Below, one piece after another: positions 1 through 8,749 of a DNA stretch of 23,792 bases. The stretch's first letter is position 1. Each line of letters opens with the position of its first letter. The position numbers were made by a program, and so were the translations under genes. Origin of the DNA: a virus; the IMG/VR virus record IMGVR_UViG_3300010883_000477, positions 1 to 23,792 of that record. One strand, written 5' to 3'. Under the pieces are notes generated by a model, which had not been told where the DNA came from, ran no database searches, and saw only the letters and a program-made list of their open reading frames with translations.

Positions 1-621
1 AATTTATCCAAAAGCTATATAGACCAAATAGCACAAATGAGAGAGCGTAGACCAGAGAAGTATAAGCAGCAAATGTTAGGGTCTTGGCTAAACAAAGCTG
101 AGGGGGTTATATTTGATAACTGGACAATAGGAGAATTTAAAAGAAGTAGTGTAAGTGTATGGGGTCAAGATTACGGATTCGCAGCAGACCCAAGTACCTT
201 AGTCGAGTGTAACATAAACACCAGCACTAAAACAATATACCTAAAAGAATGTTTCTATTTACAAAGATTAACTACTTCACAAATAGCAGAGCTTAATTTA
301 AAGCATTCTAAGGGCGGTTTAATAATTGGAGATAGTGCAGAGCCAAGACTACTAAGCGAGATAAAAGCCAAAGGGTGTAACGTCAAGCCAAGTATAAAAG
401 GTCAAGGTAGTGTAACATACGGAATAAGCTTACTACAAGACTATGACTTAGTAGTAACTCCAGATTCTACTAACTTAATTAAAGAGCTTAATAACTACTG
501 CTGGTTAGAGAAAAAGTCAAACACTCCTGTGGATAAATGGAATCATATAATAGACGCTATTAGATACGCTGTAGGATATCAATTACAGAACCCAAACAGA
601 GGTAAGTATATTGTATCTTAG
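1..621 (+). CDS. Terminase large subunit, C-terminal part (5' end outside window)
   Basis: The frame is open from the first base, so this is the 3' part of a longer gene; 206 codons are visible. The visible part is the end of the ATPase domain and the RNase H-like nuclease domain, which cuts concatemeric DNA during packaging at the portal. Supporting segments are the run ending GSWLNKAEGVIF, typical of the junction to the nuclease domain; WGQDYGFAADPS, which carries the first catalytic Asp; GLIIGDSAEP with the second; and DKWNHIIDAIRYAVGY with the last acidic position. This is the pattern of PBSX/SPP1-type TerL proteins. The ATPase motifs lie upstream and cannot be checked. An in-frame ATG at 37 is internal and should not be taken as the start. 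Confidence 0.93.
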   Translation, partial: NLSKSYIDQIAQMRERRPEKYKQQMLGSWLNKAEGVIFDNWTIGEFKRSSVSVWGQDYGFAADPSTLVECNINTSTKTIYLKECFYLQRLTTSQIAELNLKHSKGGLIIGDSAEPRLLSEIKAKGCNVKPSIKGQGSVTYGISLLQDYDLVVTPDSTNLIKELNNYCWLEKKSNTPVDKWNHIIDAIRYAVGYQLQNPNRGKYIVS

Positions 622-626
622 CTACT

Positions 627-657
627 AAAATAAATTAAAAAAGTTTATATATTAATA
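627..657 (+). promoter_or_regulatory. Copy 1 of conserved AT-rich upstream motif (candidate phage promoter)
   Basis: Bases 627-639 read AAAATAAATTAAA, followed by four variable bases and TTTATATATTAATA at 644-657. The same two blocks with the same 4-nt gap occur upstream of the genes at 7574, 9485 and 11724. Here the motif ends 11 nt before the start codon; in the other three it runs into the ATG. It sits in the 47-nt gap between terminase and tail chaperone. A promoter role is inferred. Confidence 0.6.
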
Positions 658-668
658 AGTAAAAGAGT

Positions 669-1325
669 ATGGAAGTAAATTTAAGAATACCTACAAGCCT
701 AAACGAGATAACTCTAGGACAGTACCAAGAGTTTGTTAAGTTAGAACAAGAGCTAAAAGATAGTACAGAAGTTTCAATACAATTAAAGATGATTGAAATA
801 TTTTGTAGTGTACCTGAGGCTGTGGTGCGAAGTATGAAAGCTACAGACATAGCAGAGATATGCGAGATTATAAATACTATGTTTGACACCGATAGTCAGC
901 TTATAAGTAAGTTCACTTTAAAGGGTGTAGATTATGGTTTTATTCCAGAGTTAGATAATATGAGCTTCGGAGAATATATGGACTTAGATACTTTCATAGG
1001 AGACAATGATAATTTACACAGAGCTTTGAACGTATTGTTTAGACCTATAAAGCTTAATAAGGGTAGTAGGTATATTATAGAAGACTATGAGCCTAACGAT
1101 AGCGAAGTAGCAAAAGACTTTCCTTTAGATGTAGTACTTGGTGCTATTGTTTTTTTTTACACTTTAGGAAAGGACTTGTCGACAGTTATGCTGAACTCTT
1201 TGGACAAGAAGAACGAGAAGGATTTAGCACAGTATCTAATTTCACAGCAAAGTATGGATGGTTCAATTCACTCTATGCAATCGCTAACGGAGATATTACA
1301 AAGTTTGAAAATATCACTAAACTAA
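669..1325 (+). CDS. Tail assembly chaperone, short (G-type) form
   Basis: This 218-aa protein lies upstream of the tape measure gene, as tail assembly chaperones do, and would bind the tape measure protein during tail assembly. Recognisable features are an N-terminal EITLGQYQEF segment, a central FGEYMDLDTFIG followed by LNVLFRPI and YIIEDYEPN, and GAIVFFYTLGKDL near residue 155. I recognise this combination from uncharacterised proteins of Bacteroidota phages. The zero frame ends at 1325 with QSLTEILQSLKISLN. The -1 frame is open from 1103 to 1411 and encodes a clearly protein-like sequence, so the gene probably makes short and long forms by frameshifting, as lambda G/GT does. The chaperone assignment rests on context and on this frameshift architecture, not on a catalytic motif. 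Confidence 0.65.
   Translation: MEVNLRIPTSLNEITLGQYQEFVKLEQELKDSTEVSIQLKMIEIFCSVPEAVVRSMKATDIAEICEIINTMFDTDSQLISKFTLKGVDYGFIPELDNMSFGEYMDLDTFIGDNDNLHRALNVLFRPIKLNKGSRYIIEDYEPNDSEVAKDFPLDVVLGAIVFFYTLGKDLSTVMLNSLDKKNEKDLAQYLISQQSMDGSIHSMQSLTEILQSLKISLN
1151..1157 (+). other. Candidate -1 ribosomal frameshift slippery heptamer
   Basis: A nine-T run at 1150-1158 gives zero-frame codons GTT TTT TTT TAC, so 1151-1157 is a perfect T TTT TTT slippery heptamer. Slipping by -1 enters the frame that stays open to 1411. The -1 frame is open only from 1103, so any slip must lie between 1103 and 1325; this is the only classical heptamer I found there. A homopolymer sequencing error is the main alternative. 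Confidence 0.5.
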
Positions 1326-1411
1326 ACGTACACGAGTGTTTAACATTCTTAGAATATACAAAAGAGAAAAACCAAATAGAAGCAGCACAGATAAAAAATA
1401 AATTTAACTAA
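1157..1411 (+). CDS. -1 frame extension of the tail chaperone (T part of GT-type fusion)
   Basis: The -1 frame downstream of the T run encodes about 84 residues ending at the TAA at 1409-1411, two bases before the next ATG at 1413. Its C-terminal half reads as a real protein: FTAKYGWFNSLYAIANGD, then ITKLNVHECLTFLEYTKEK. I associate the pattern W/Y-GW-slyaiA-GDi with a second tail-chaperone domain in Bacteroidota phages. No ATG, GTG or TTG was found in this frame from about 1127 on, so it is unlikely to be an independent gene. If the slip occurs at 1151-1157, the fusion is about 247 residues. The slip point is inferred and could lie downstream. Confidence 0.65.
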   Translation, partial: LHFRKGLVDSYAELFGQEEREGFSTVSNFTAKYGWFNSLYAIANGDITKFENITKLNVHECLTFLEYTKEKNQIEAAQIKNKFN

Positions 1412-1412
1412 A

Positions 1413-1883
1413 ATGAGTAATACAGGCATAAGGGGTTTTTACCAACTAACAGAAACAATTAAGACACAGCTATTAGCAGACGTAAACGTTAACACTGTTA
1501 CAACTGGGGATATATTCGACATAGACCTATCAAAGCAAAGCATCTTCCCTTTAAGTCATATTATAATAAACTCTATTACAACTCAAGAGCAGGTATTGGT
1601 ATTTAACATTACTGTTATGTCTATGGATATTGTAGACGAGAGCAAAGAAAAAACAGAGGATATATTCAGAGGTAATAATAACGAGCAGGATGTTCTTAAC
1701 ACTCAGTTAGCAGTATTAAATAAATTAGTAATGATATTGCGTAAAGGGGATTTATATAGTGATAAGTTTCAGCTTCAAGGAGATGCTACCTTAGAACCTT
1801 TCTATGAGCGGTTTGATAACCGTTTAGCTGGGTTTGCTGCTACTATGGATATCTTAATTCACAATGATATAAGCATATGTTAG
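1413..1883 (+). CDS. Probable tail terminator / tail completion protein
   Basis: A 156-aa protein with an N-terminal helix (GFYQLTETIKTQLL), a central strand-rich part (IFPLSHIIINSITT, VLVFNITVMSMDIV) and a C-terminal segment RLAGFAATMDILIHND. Size, predicted alpha/beta layout and a position next to a gp10-like neck gene fit a tail terminator, which caps the tail tube at its head-proximal end. There is no diagnostic motif, so this is a fold-and-context guess; another neck or tail component is possible. The gene starts two bases after the chaperone -1 frame stops and overlaps the next gene by 7 bases, suggesting one translationally coupled tail operon. Confidence 0.45.
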   Translation: MSNTGIRGFYQLTETIKTQLLADVNVNTVTTGDIFDIDLSKQSIFPLSHIIINSITTQEQVLVFNITVMSMDIVDESKEKTEDIFRGNNNEQDVLNTQLAVLNKLVMILRKGDLYSDKFQLQGDATLEPFYERFDNRLAGFAATMDILIHNDISIC

Positions 1884-2386
1884 CAGACCAATTCTTAAGA
1901 GATGAGTTAAACAAGTTTGCTAAGTATGTTATACAACAAAGTAGGAGTAACTTAACTAAGGGTAAAAAGAACTCTTCTAAGGAGCTTTATAATTCTCTAG
2001 GCTATGACATAAGCGAAGCTTCTGGTAAGACTTCCTTAGGGTTTGATATGGCTGATTATGGTAAGTTTCAAGATAGGGGTGTTAGTGGTACTGAGAAAAA
2101 ATATAATACACCTTATTCTTATACAACTAAAATGCCACCGCCTAAGGCTTTTGATAAATGGGTAGTAAGAAAAGGAATAGCACCAAGAGGTAAGGGTGGT
2201 AAGTTTGCGTCAAGAGAAGGAATTAAGTTTGCTATAGCTAGGTCTATTTACAAAAAAGGAATAAAGCCAAGTATGTTCTTTACAAAGCCTTTTGAAGCAG
2301 CTTTTAAGAGATTACCTGATGAGTTAGTAGAAGCTTATTCTATAGGGTTAGAGAAACAAATACAAGTAAACATAAACAAGAAATAA
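1877..2386 (+). CDS. HK97 gp10-like neck protein
   Basis: A 169-aa basic protein. Its N-terminal helical segment (ELNKFAKYVIQQSRSNL) is followed by a middle part with GFDMADYGKFQDRGVSG. The 'yg.fqd.G..g' element and the later GIKPSMFFTKPFEAAF are typical of the HK97 gp10/minor tail protein family, which helps join head and tail. It starts inside the previous gene and ends immediately before the ATG of the next, so it is part of the tail operon. I am fairly confident of the family because of the combined Y-G-K-FQDRG and P-x-x-FFTKP motifs, less so of the exact step in assembly. Confidence 0.62.
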   Translation: MLADQFLRDELNKFAKYVIQQSRSNLTKGKKNSSKELYNSLGYDISEASGKTSLGFDMADYGKFQDRGVSGTEKKYNTPYSYTTKMPPPKAFDKWVVRKGIAPRGKGGKFASREGIKFAIARSIYKKGIKPSMFFTKPFEAAFKRLPDELVEAYSIGLEKQIQVNINKK

Positions 2387-3568
2387 ATGGCAACAAAGAT
2401 TAATTTAAGAAGCCCTTACTATATAAAGGTATCTAAGACAGCTTTAACGTCTGTAGAACTTAAGCTATATATTTACACAGGTACATTCACAGCCAATGGT
2501 AGTGTAGCAGCAGGGACTTTAAGATATACAATTACTAAAAAACCCTTAGGCTCTAACGCCTATGTAGTGTTTGAGGTTAGTGAGCTTGTAAGAGACTATT
2601 TAGAAGTTGAGTTTAATGGGGATTATAATAGCGAAGCGGTTTGGCTTAATGCAATAGCAACTGTGACTGGTGGCTCTGGAAGTGAAACAGTAACTCCAGA
2701 TAATACTAATGGCTTTGTAGGTCTTGATGGTTATGGATATTTTGAAGAAGGCGCAAACCCTACACTAAGCACAACAGCGTTACAAACTAATAAAACAATA
2801 ATAGCTTTAGATGATAATTTATTTAGAGTTCCTGTTTTTGTTCCTGGAACGGAATCAGTTTCTTTATTGTATAAAGGGGAGGTTAAACAAGCTATTGACC
2901 TAAGCTCTGCTAGTGTGGATCAAACATCAGAGCAAATAAGATATATATCAGCAAATTCAACAAGTAGTGGCGATGTTAATTATGATTCTTTTGAAGAAAG
3001 GGTTTTAAATGATGGCGGCACTTTTGAAGGCAGTAGTTGTTTAAGTGAGTTTTTAGACAGTATATCTATTGATTTAATCGATGAAATATTTGTAGCTTCT
3101 AGTAGTGATGTGCAAGTGTTTAAAGTAAAAACATTAAATAAATGTTTATACACACCCATCAAAGTAACCTTTGTAAATAAGTTTGGAGCATTTCAAGACT
3201 TAATATTTTTTAAGAAGTCTATTGATAAAACAAGCGTAAAAGGAGAAAGCTACAAATCTTCAATCTTTGACTTAGCAACACTTACATATAAAATTTATCA
3301 GCACCAACTTACTCAGTTTATGGTTCAAGGCTCTGACAGTATTACAATGAATACTGGTTTTTTGCCTGAAGATTATAATCAAGTTATTGAGCAGCTAATG
3401 TTAAGCGAACAAGTGTGGGCTACATTTGTAACAGATACAGAAGAACTAATACGACCATTAGTTCCAAAGACAAAATCTTTCACACATAAAACACACTTAA
3501 ACGATAAGCTAATAAATTATACAATCGATTTTGATATAGCTAATAATAAAATAAATAATATTAGATAG
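2387..3568 (+). CDS. Large tail/virion structural protein of Bacteroidota-phage type
   Basis: A 393-aa protein starting directly after the preceding stop and ending directly before the next ATG. The N-terminal third is strand-rich (INLRSPYYIKVSK, VELKLYIYTGTF, AYVVFEVSELVRDYLEVEF) and looks like an Ig-like or fibronectin-like beta domain. The C-terminal part is mixed and ends LINYTIDFDIANNKINNIR. I do not know a biochemical role. Its place between neck proteins and tape measure, and its pairing with the 678-aa gene, suggest a component of the tail or tail tip. No signal peptide, membrane segment or enzymatic motif is visible. Confidence 0.5.
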   Translation: MATKINLRSPYYIKVSKTALTSVELKLYIYTGTFTANGSVAAGTLRYTITKKPLGSNAYVVFEVSELVRDYLEVEFNGDYNSEAVWLNAIATVTGGSGSETVTPDNTNGFVGLDGYGYFEEGANPTLSTTALQTNKTIIALDDNLFRVPVFVPGTESVSLLYKGEVKQAIDLSSASVDQTSEQIRYISANSTSSGDVNYDSFEERVLNDGGTFEGSSCLSEFLDSISIDLIDEIFVASSSDVQVFKVKTLNKCLYTPIKVTFVNKFGAFQDLIFFKKSIDKTSVKGESYKSSIFDLATLTYKIYQHQLTQFMVQGSDSITMNTGFLPEDYNQVIEQLMLSEQVWATFVTDTEELIRPLVPKTKSFTHKTHLNDKLINYTIDFDIANNKINNIR

Positions 3569-5605
3569 ATGCAAACCATTGAGCTATATATTCAAGGGCA
3601 AAGATTAGATTTATTTGATGATGAATCTGTATCATTAAACCAAACTATTAAAAACGCTAGAGACGTTTCAAAGCTGTTTACTGACTTTACTCAGACCTTT
3701 AATGTGCCAGCATCTAAAACAAATAATAAGATATTTAAACACTACTATAATTTTGATATCGTTGGAGGTTTTGATGCAAGAATTAAAGTTGCTGGAACTA
3801 TTGAGCTTAATAGCTTTCCGTTTAAAGATGGTAAAATAAAACTTGAGGGGGTCAGCTTAAAAGAAAATCAAGCTTACGCATATAAAATTACATTCTTTGG
3901 TAATACTGTAAACCTTAAAGACTTAGTAGGCGAAGACAAATTAAATCAATTAGTTAGTTTAAATGCCTTGAATTTAGATTACAATTCAACTACAATAAAA
4001 TCAAAGCTACAACTAGACCCTTCCGTTTCTGGTAATGACATTATAACGCCTTTAATTACTTCAGGAGCTAGTGGAACATCATCAAGATTATATTATAATT
4101 CAGGCGCTACTGCAACAGCAGACGGAAATTTACATTATAATTCAGGCGGTGGCACAAATGCTAACGGAGTTTTATGGAGCGATTTAAAATATGCTATAAG
4201 AATACGAAAAATTGTGGAGGCTATTGGTACTCAATATGGTTTAACGTTTTCTAGTGATTTCTTTAACTCAACAAACTTAGCTTATAATGATTTGTTTATG
4301 TGGTTACATAGAAAAAAAGGGAAAGTTGAAAGCGGTTCAGGAACTGATTTTGTCAATACTGTAGATGGCTGGAGTGTAGCAACTGGCGTTCAGTCTGAAA
4401 TGGTTAATTCATCAACCTTCCGAATTACAAACACCTCTAATGTAATTGATTTTTTTATATCATTTACAAATAATAGTTCTATTTCAGCGGAAGCCGTTGT
4501 AAAAAGAGACGGGCAAACTGTAGCAGCCCAAAAAGTTGACGGAAAGGCGTTTGGCGCTCCGCCCGCTCTTACAATTATTATCTTAACTCCATATGTAAAT
4601 CAAGGCTCTGAGTACACTGTTACTTTAAATTACAATAATAATAGTATTAATTTTTCCAATATAAGGTGGCTAATGTCTTATAGTGGAGGAAGCGATATTT
4701 TTGATACTGGCTCATATGTAGCTCCAGCGGCTTTTGAGTTTAACATAACTTCACAAATACCAGACATTAAAGTAATAGACTTTCTTACTGGTTTGTTTAA
4801 AATGTTTAATTTAGTAGCTTTTTTAGATAGCTCAGGAACTGTTGTAGTTAATACTTTAGATAACTTTTATACTGGAGGAAACAATTACGATATAAGCAGT
4901 TTTATAGATATAAACACTAGCAATGTAAGCGTAGCACTACCCTACAAAGAGATAGTTTTTGCCTATAAAGACAACAAGACATTTTTAGCAGCAATACATA
5001 GCCAACTATTTAGCTACACTTGGGCAAAAGAAGATTATACAGGAGGCGAAAATTTAGACGGAAGTATTTATAAAGTAGAACTGCCTTTTGGTCATTTTAA
5101 ATTTGAAAGGATAAAAGACGTTGCAGATAGCAATAATACTACTATCCAATGGGGTTACTGTGTAGACGACAACCAAGAACCATATATAGGCGCGCCTTTT
5201 TTATTCTACCCAATAAAAGTAACAAGCACGCAATATTCAATATCTTTTAGAGATATAATTGGGCATTCAGAACTAACAAACTATAATGTCCCTAGTAATT
5301 CTTTAGCGTTAGACCCTACAACTTCTAAGGAAAACATAAACTTTAAAAACGAGCTAAACGAATATACAGGAAACACAGATTTTACAGATACTTTATTTCA
5401 AAAATACTACTCCAATTATATAACGGACATCTTTAATAACAAAAACAGATTAACTAAGGTTACTGCTTATTTGCCTTTAAAGATATTATTAAACTTCACT
5501 CTAGCAGATAGATTTGATATTAATGGGAATAGATATAAAATAAACTCAATTAAGACTAACCTAAAAACTGGTAAATCAGACATAGAACTATTAAACGAAT
5601 TATGA
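3569..5605 (+). CDS. Putative tail tip / baseplate structural protein
   Basis: A 678-aa protein that begins right after the preceding stop codon. The N-terminus (IELYIQGQRLDLFDDESV, then SKLFTDFTQTFNVPASKTN) and a following DARIKVAGTIEL segment are strand-rich; I recognise the pattern from large Bacteroidota phage structural proteins. The middle is rich in Gly/Ser/Thr/Asn, as in adhesive or fibre-like tail parts, and the C-terminus (FTLADRFDINGNRYKIN) again looks like beta structure. A distal-tail or baseplate hub role is inferred from size and location near the tape measure. The gene overlaps the next small gene by 4 bases (ATGA). Confidence 0.5.
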   Translation: MQTIELYIQGQRLDLFDDESVSLNQTIKNARDVSKLFTDFTQTFNVPASKTNNKIFKHYYNFDIVGGFDARIKVAGTIELNSFPFKDGKIKLEGVSLKENQAYAYKITFFGNTVNLKDLVGEDKLNQLVSLNALNLDYNSTTIKSKLQLDPSVSGNDIITPLITSGASGTSSRLYYNSGATATADGNLHYNSGGGTNANGVLWSDLKYAIRIRKIVEAIGTQYGLTFSSDFFNSTNLAYNDLFMWLHRKKGKVESGSGTDFVNTVDGWSVATGVQSEMVNSSTFRITNTSNVIDFFISFTNNSSISAEAVVKRDGQTVAAQKVDGKAFGAPPALTIIILTPYVNQGSEYTVTLNYNNNSINFSNIRWLMSYSGGSDIFDTGSYVAPAAFEFNITSQIPDIKVIDFLTGLFKMFNLVAFLDSSGTVVVNTLDNFYTGGNNYDISSFIDINTSNVSVALPYKEIVFAYKDNKTFLAAIHSQLFSYTWAKEDYTGGENLDGSIYKVELPFGHFKFERIKDVADSNNTTIQWGYCVDDNQEPYIGAPFLFYPIKVTSTQYSISFRDIIGHSELTNYNVPSNSLALDPTTSKENINFKNELNEYTGNTDFTDTLFQKYYSNYITDIFNNKNRLTKVTAYLPLKILLNFTLADRFDINGNRYKINSIKTNLKTGKSDIELLNEL

Positions 5606-5742
5606 TAAAACTAATACTAGAGGGTTTAAAATACGCTAACGGAGAGACTGAGTCTATAAGAATAGCACAAGGGAAGTACAAACTACCTACGACATTAAAA
5701 GAGGGTTACAAAGCACTTAAACAAGAAATAAAATGGCAATAG
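5602..5742 (+). CDS. 46-aa small protein before the tape measure gene
   Basis: The ATG at 5602 overlaps the TGA of the 678-aa gene, and the frame ends at 5742, ten bases into the tape measure gene, so it is coupled on both sides. The 46-residue product is basic, with ILEGLKYANGETESIRIAQG and then TLKEGYKALKQEIKWQ. No known function. Overlaps at both ends and a codon usage like its neighbours argue for a real gene; it may be a small tail assembly factor. Confidence 0.6.
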   Translation: MIKLILEGLKYANGETESIRIAQGKYKLPTTLKEGYKALKQEIKWQ

Positions 5743-7538
5743 AAAAAACAATTAATATTGATGTGCAAAGTAAAGATGCCTTAGCTGGTATTAAATCTAT
5801 AGATAGTGGTTTAACTGGACTTGATAAAAGTGCTGAAAAAGGTTCTAAAGGCGTTGGGGGTGTATCAAAAGCTTTTAAAGGCTTAGGCACTGCAATTAAA
5901 GCTGCTGGTATTGGTTTAGTAATTGCTGCTTTAGCTAAACTTTCTGAAATATTTATGCAAAACCAGAAAGTAGCAGATTTATTTAATACAGCTTTTGAAG
6001 CGGTAAGCTTAGCCTTTAATGATTTTGTAAGCTTTGCAGTAAATAGTACAAGTGGCATTATTAAGTTCTTTGATGCTATATTTAAAAACCCGTTAGAGTC
6101 TTTAAAAAGTTTTGCAGATGCTTTTAAAAAGAACATTCAAGAAAGGTTTGATAGTTATTTAGACACGTTAGGATATTTAGCTAGTGCTGTTAAAAAAGTA
6201 TTTAGTGGAGATTTTGCAGGAGCTTTAGATGATGTTAAAAACGCTGGTAAAGAAAGTTTAGATGTATTAACTGGGGTTAATGATTCTTTTGATAAAGGTA
6301 AAGAGTTTATAGAGAAAACAACAAAAGCAGTAAAAGACTATGTAACTGAAACAGTAAGTGCTGCAACTGCAAACGTTCAACTTCAAAAACAAGCTGAGTT
6401 AGCTATCGTTTTAAATCAAGGTTTAATTGAAAAATATGACAGGCAAGCCGAACTCCTTAGGCAGGTAAGGGATGACGAGTCTAAAGGCATAGAAGAAAGA
6501 ATACAAGCGAATAAGGATTTAGCTAAGGTTTTAGACGACCAAGAGAAAGCAATGAAATCAAACGCTGCTATTCAAGTCGCGGCAGCTCAAACTGAATTAA
6601 ATAAAAACAAAGAAAATATAGAGCTTCAAAAAGCATATCAAGAGGCTTTAAACGAACAAGCAGGAATAGAGGCACAGATAACAGGATTTAGAAGCGAACA
6701 ACAAACCAATACAAACTCTTTACTAAGGGAGCAGAAAGAACTACAAAACGAATTAGCATTGATTGGTAAGTCTCAAAGGGATATAGAGAGAGAAGAATTA
6801 GCACAGGAATTAGAATTAAAAAAAGAGTTAATAAATAGAGAGGTTACTGACATAATAGAAAGAGACGCTTTACTATTAGCAGCTAAAACAGAATTTGATA
6901 CACAATTATTAGAGCTGAACACTCAATTTGATGAAGAAGATATAGCTGCTCAAACTAAAAAACAAGAGGAAGAGGAAGCATTAAGACAAAAAACAAGAAA
7001 TGAATTAATAGCAGAAAAAGAAGCTAAAGCAGCAATTCAATTAGCGTCTATTGGTGTAGCTGAAAAAGGTATAGCATTAGGTAAACAATTAGCAGGTAAA
7101 AACAAGGCTATTCAAAAAGCTTTGTTAATTGCTGAGAATGCTGCTGGTATTGCTAAAATATTAATAAATACAGGGGTTGCTAATGCTAAGGCAGTAGCTA
7201 CATCTCCAGTGACACTCGGACAACCTTGGGTTACAATAAACTCTTTAAGTGCTGGGTTAGGTATTGCTGGAAGTATTGCTGCAACTGCTAAAGGGTTAAG
7301 TGCTTTGGGTGGTGGTAGTGCTGGAAGCAAGCCAGATGTATCGTCTGGTGCTTCTGGTGGTGGTTCTGCTCCAGCCCCCCCTGCTTTTAACGTTGTAGGC
7401 TCAAGTGATTCAAATCAATTAGCAGATGCAATCGGTGGACAGTCTCAACAGCCAGTACAAGCTTTCGTTGTAGCTAATGATGTAACAACAGCACAAAGCT
7501 TACAGAACAATATTGTTGAAGGTGCTACAATAGGATAA
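5733..7538 (+). CDS. Tail tape measure protein
   Basis: A 601-aa protein with a hydrophobic Ala/Gly-rich segment at about residues 56-72 (AAGIGLVIAALAKLSEIF), typical of tape measure proteins. Long Lys/Glu/Ala/Gln coiled-coil stretches run from about 200 to 460, and a second Ala/Gly-rich hydrophobic part at about 470-530 is followed by a low-complexity Gly/Ser/Pro linker. Tape measure proteins sit inside the tail tube, set its length and can help DNA enter the cell. At the usual 0.15 nm per residue this length would correspond to a tail near 90 nm. Long open antisense frames over this gene are composition shadows. Confidence 0.87.
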   Translation: MAIEKTINIDVQSKDALAGIKSIDSGLTGLDKSAEKGSKGVGGVSKAFKGLGTAIKAAGIGLVIAALAKLSEIFMQNQKVADLFNTAFEAVSLAFNDFVSFAVNSTSGIIKFFDAIFKNPLESLKSFADAFKKNIQERFDSYLDTLGYLASAVKKVFSGDFAGALDDVKNAGKESLDVLTGVNDSFDKGKEFIEKTTKAVKDYVTETVSAATANVQLQKQAELAIVLNQGLIEKYDRQAELLRQVRDDESKGIEERIQANKDLAKVLDDQEKAMKSNAAIQVAAAQTELNKNKENIELQKAYQEALNEQAGIEAQITGFRSEQQTNTNSLLREQKELQNELALIGKSQRDIEREELAQELELKKELINREVTDIIERDALLLAAKTEFDTQLLELNTQFDEEDIAAQTKKQEEEEALRQKTRNELIAEKEAKAAIQLASIGVAEKGIALGKQLAGKNKAIQKALLIAENAAGIAKILINTGVANAKAVATSPVTLGQPWVTINSLSAGLGIAGSIAATAKGLSALGGGSAGSKPDVSSGASGGGSAPAPPAFNVVGSSDSNQLADAIGGQSQQPVQAFVVANDVTTAQSLQNNIVEGATIG

Positions 7539-7543
7539 AATAC

Positions 7544-7574
7544 AAAATAAATTAAAAACATTTATATAATAATA
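7544..7574 (+). promoter_or_regulatory. Copy 2 of conserved AT-rich upstream motif (candidate phage promoter)
   Basis: AAAATAAATTAAA at 7544-7556, four variable bases, then TTTATATAATAATA at 7561-7574, whose last A is the A of the protease start codon. This is the only sequence between the tape measure gene and the capsid block, which fits a promoter for a separate capsid transcript. Confidence 0.62.
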
Positions 7575-8746
7575 TGCGTATAGTAGAACTAATTTTAGAC
7601 GAAGACCAAGAAATAGGAATCGAAGCTATTAGCGTAGTGGAAAACCCAGCCATTGAAGAAGACTTTATTGCTCTTAAATCTCAAGAGTTTAAACTAGCTG
7701 AGGTTGACAAAGAGCGTAGGATATTAATGGGTGCTTTATTGATACCTAACAAGCCTATTTATAGACGTAACGGAGAAGATGAGTATTATATATATTTCTC
7801 AAAAGATACTGTCTTAAAAGCGTCTCAAATGTACTTAACACAAGGGAAGCAAAACAACTCTACATTAGAGCACCAATATGCAATCGAGGGATTAAGCTTA
7901 GTTGAGTCTTGGCTAGTAGAAGATAAGGTACACGACAAGAGCGTTAAGTACGGAATGGATTTGCCTTTAGGAACTTGGGTGGGTTCTGTAAAAGTAAACA
8001 ATGACAAAATCTGGAATGAGTTTGTAAAGACTGGTAAGGTTAAAGGGTTTAGTATTGAAGGGTATTTTGCTGACAAGATGGAACGCCCTAAGGAAGAGAT
8101 TAAAGACGAACTAGCTAAGATAGAAGAAGCTGAAGCAGATTATTTATTAAGCCAAGTAACAGCTATCATTAAAAACGATAAGCGAGTAAAAGGTGGTAAA
8201 AAAACAGTTTTAGAAAGCTATTCAGACTATCCTAGTGGTGTTAAGAATAACGCTAAAAGAGGGTTAGAACTTAACGAGAAAGTAGACAATAAATGTGCTA
8301 CTCAAGTAGGAAAGATAAGAGCCCAGCAATTAGCACAAGGAAAACCAATAAGCAAAGAAACTATAAAAAGAATGTTTAGCTATTTGTCAAGAGCTGAAGA
8401 GTATTATGACGAAGGAGTTTCTAAGGCTTGTGGTACTATATCTTATTTACTATGGGGTGGTAAAGCTGGTTTAAGATGGGCGGGTGGTAAGTTAAAAGAG
8501 TTAGAAAACTTAAGCCTTGCTTCTATGACAGTAAACGAAGATTTTGCTATTATAGATGATAGACTTGCATACTCAACAGAACAAAAAGCTAAAGAGATGT
8601 CTAACGATTTAGGATGCGACGGAATACACACACACGATTACGAGGGTAAGACTTGGTTTATGCCTTGTGAAAAGCATAGCGTAGAAATGTATGACAAGTG
8701 CCCAGAAGGTTACAAGAAGAAGGATGGTAAATGTATCAAAAACTAA
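7574..8746 (+). CDS. XkdF-like prohead protease with extra C-terminal domains
   Basis: A 390-aa protein whose first about 175 residues resemble the XkdF-like phage serine protease family (related to S78 prohead proteases). It opens with a short beta segment (IVELILDEDQEIGIEAIS) and ENPAI. The likely catalytic pair is His100 in STLEHQ and Ser160 in GFSIEG. Residues about 208-312 form a second domain (SYSDYPSGVKNNAKRG, CATQVGKIRAQQL, CGTISYLLWGGKAGL) seen in other phage maturation proteins; its role is unknown. The C-terminus has CDGIHTHDYEGKTWFMPCEKH and a CPEGYKKKDGKCIKN tail, perhaps metal-binding. It would process scaffold and/or internal proteins. It lies upstream of scaffold and capsid genes, as expected. 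Confidence 0.8.
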   Translation: MRIVELILDEDQEIGIEAISVVENPAIEEDFIALKSQEFKLAEVDKERRILMGALLIPNKPIYRRNGEDEYYIYFSKDTVLKASQMYLTQGKQNNSTLEHQYAIEGLSLVESWLVEDKVHDKSVKYGMDLPLGTWVGSVKVNNDKIWNEFVKTGKVKGFSIEGYFADKMERPKEEIKDELAKIEEAEADYLLSQVTAIIKNDKRVKGGKKTVLESYSDYPSGVKNNAKRGLELNEKVDNKCATQVGKIRAQQLAQGKPISKETIKRMFSYLSRAEEYYDEGVSKACGTISYLLWGGKAGLRWAGGKLKELENLSLASMTVNEDFAIIDDRLAYSTEQKAKEMSNDLGCDGIHTHDYEGKTWFMPCEKHSVEMYDKCPEGYKKKDGKCIKN

Positions 8747-8749
8747 TAA

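Noticed and set aside
5717-6136. 139-aa antisense open frame over the tape measure gene
   Set aside because: Low-complexity Ala/Lys/Leu content mirrors the sense strand, and no promoter or start context supports it. A similar shadow lies at 7112-7330.
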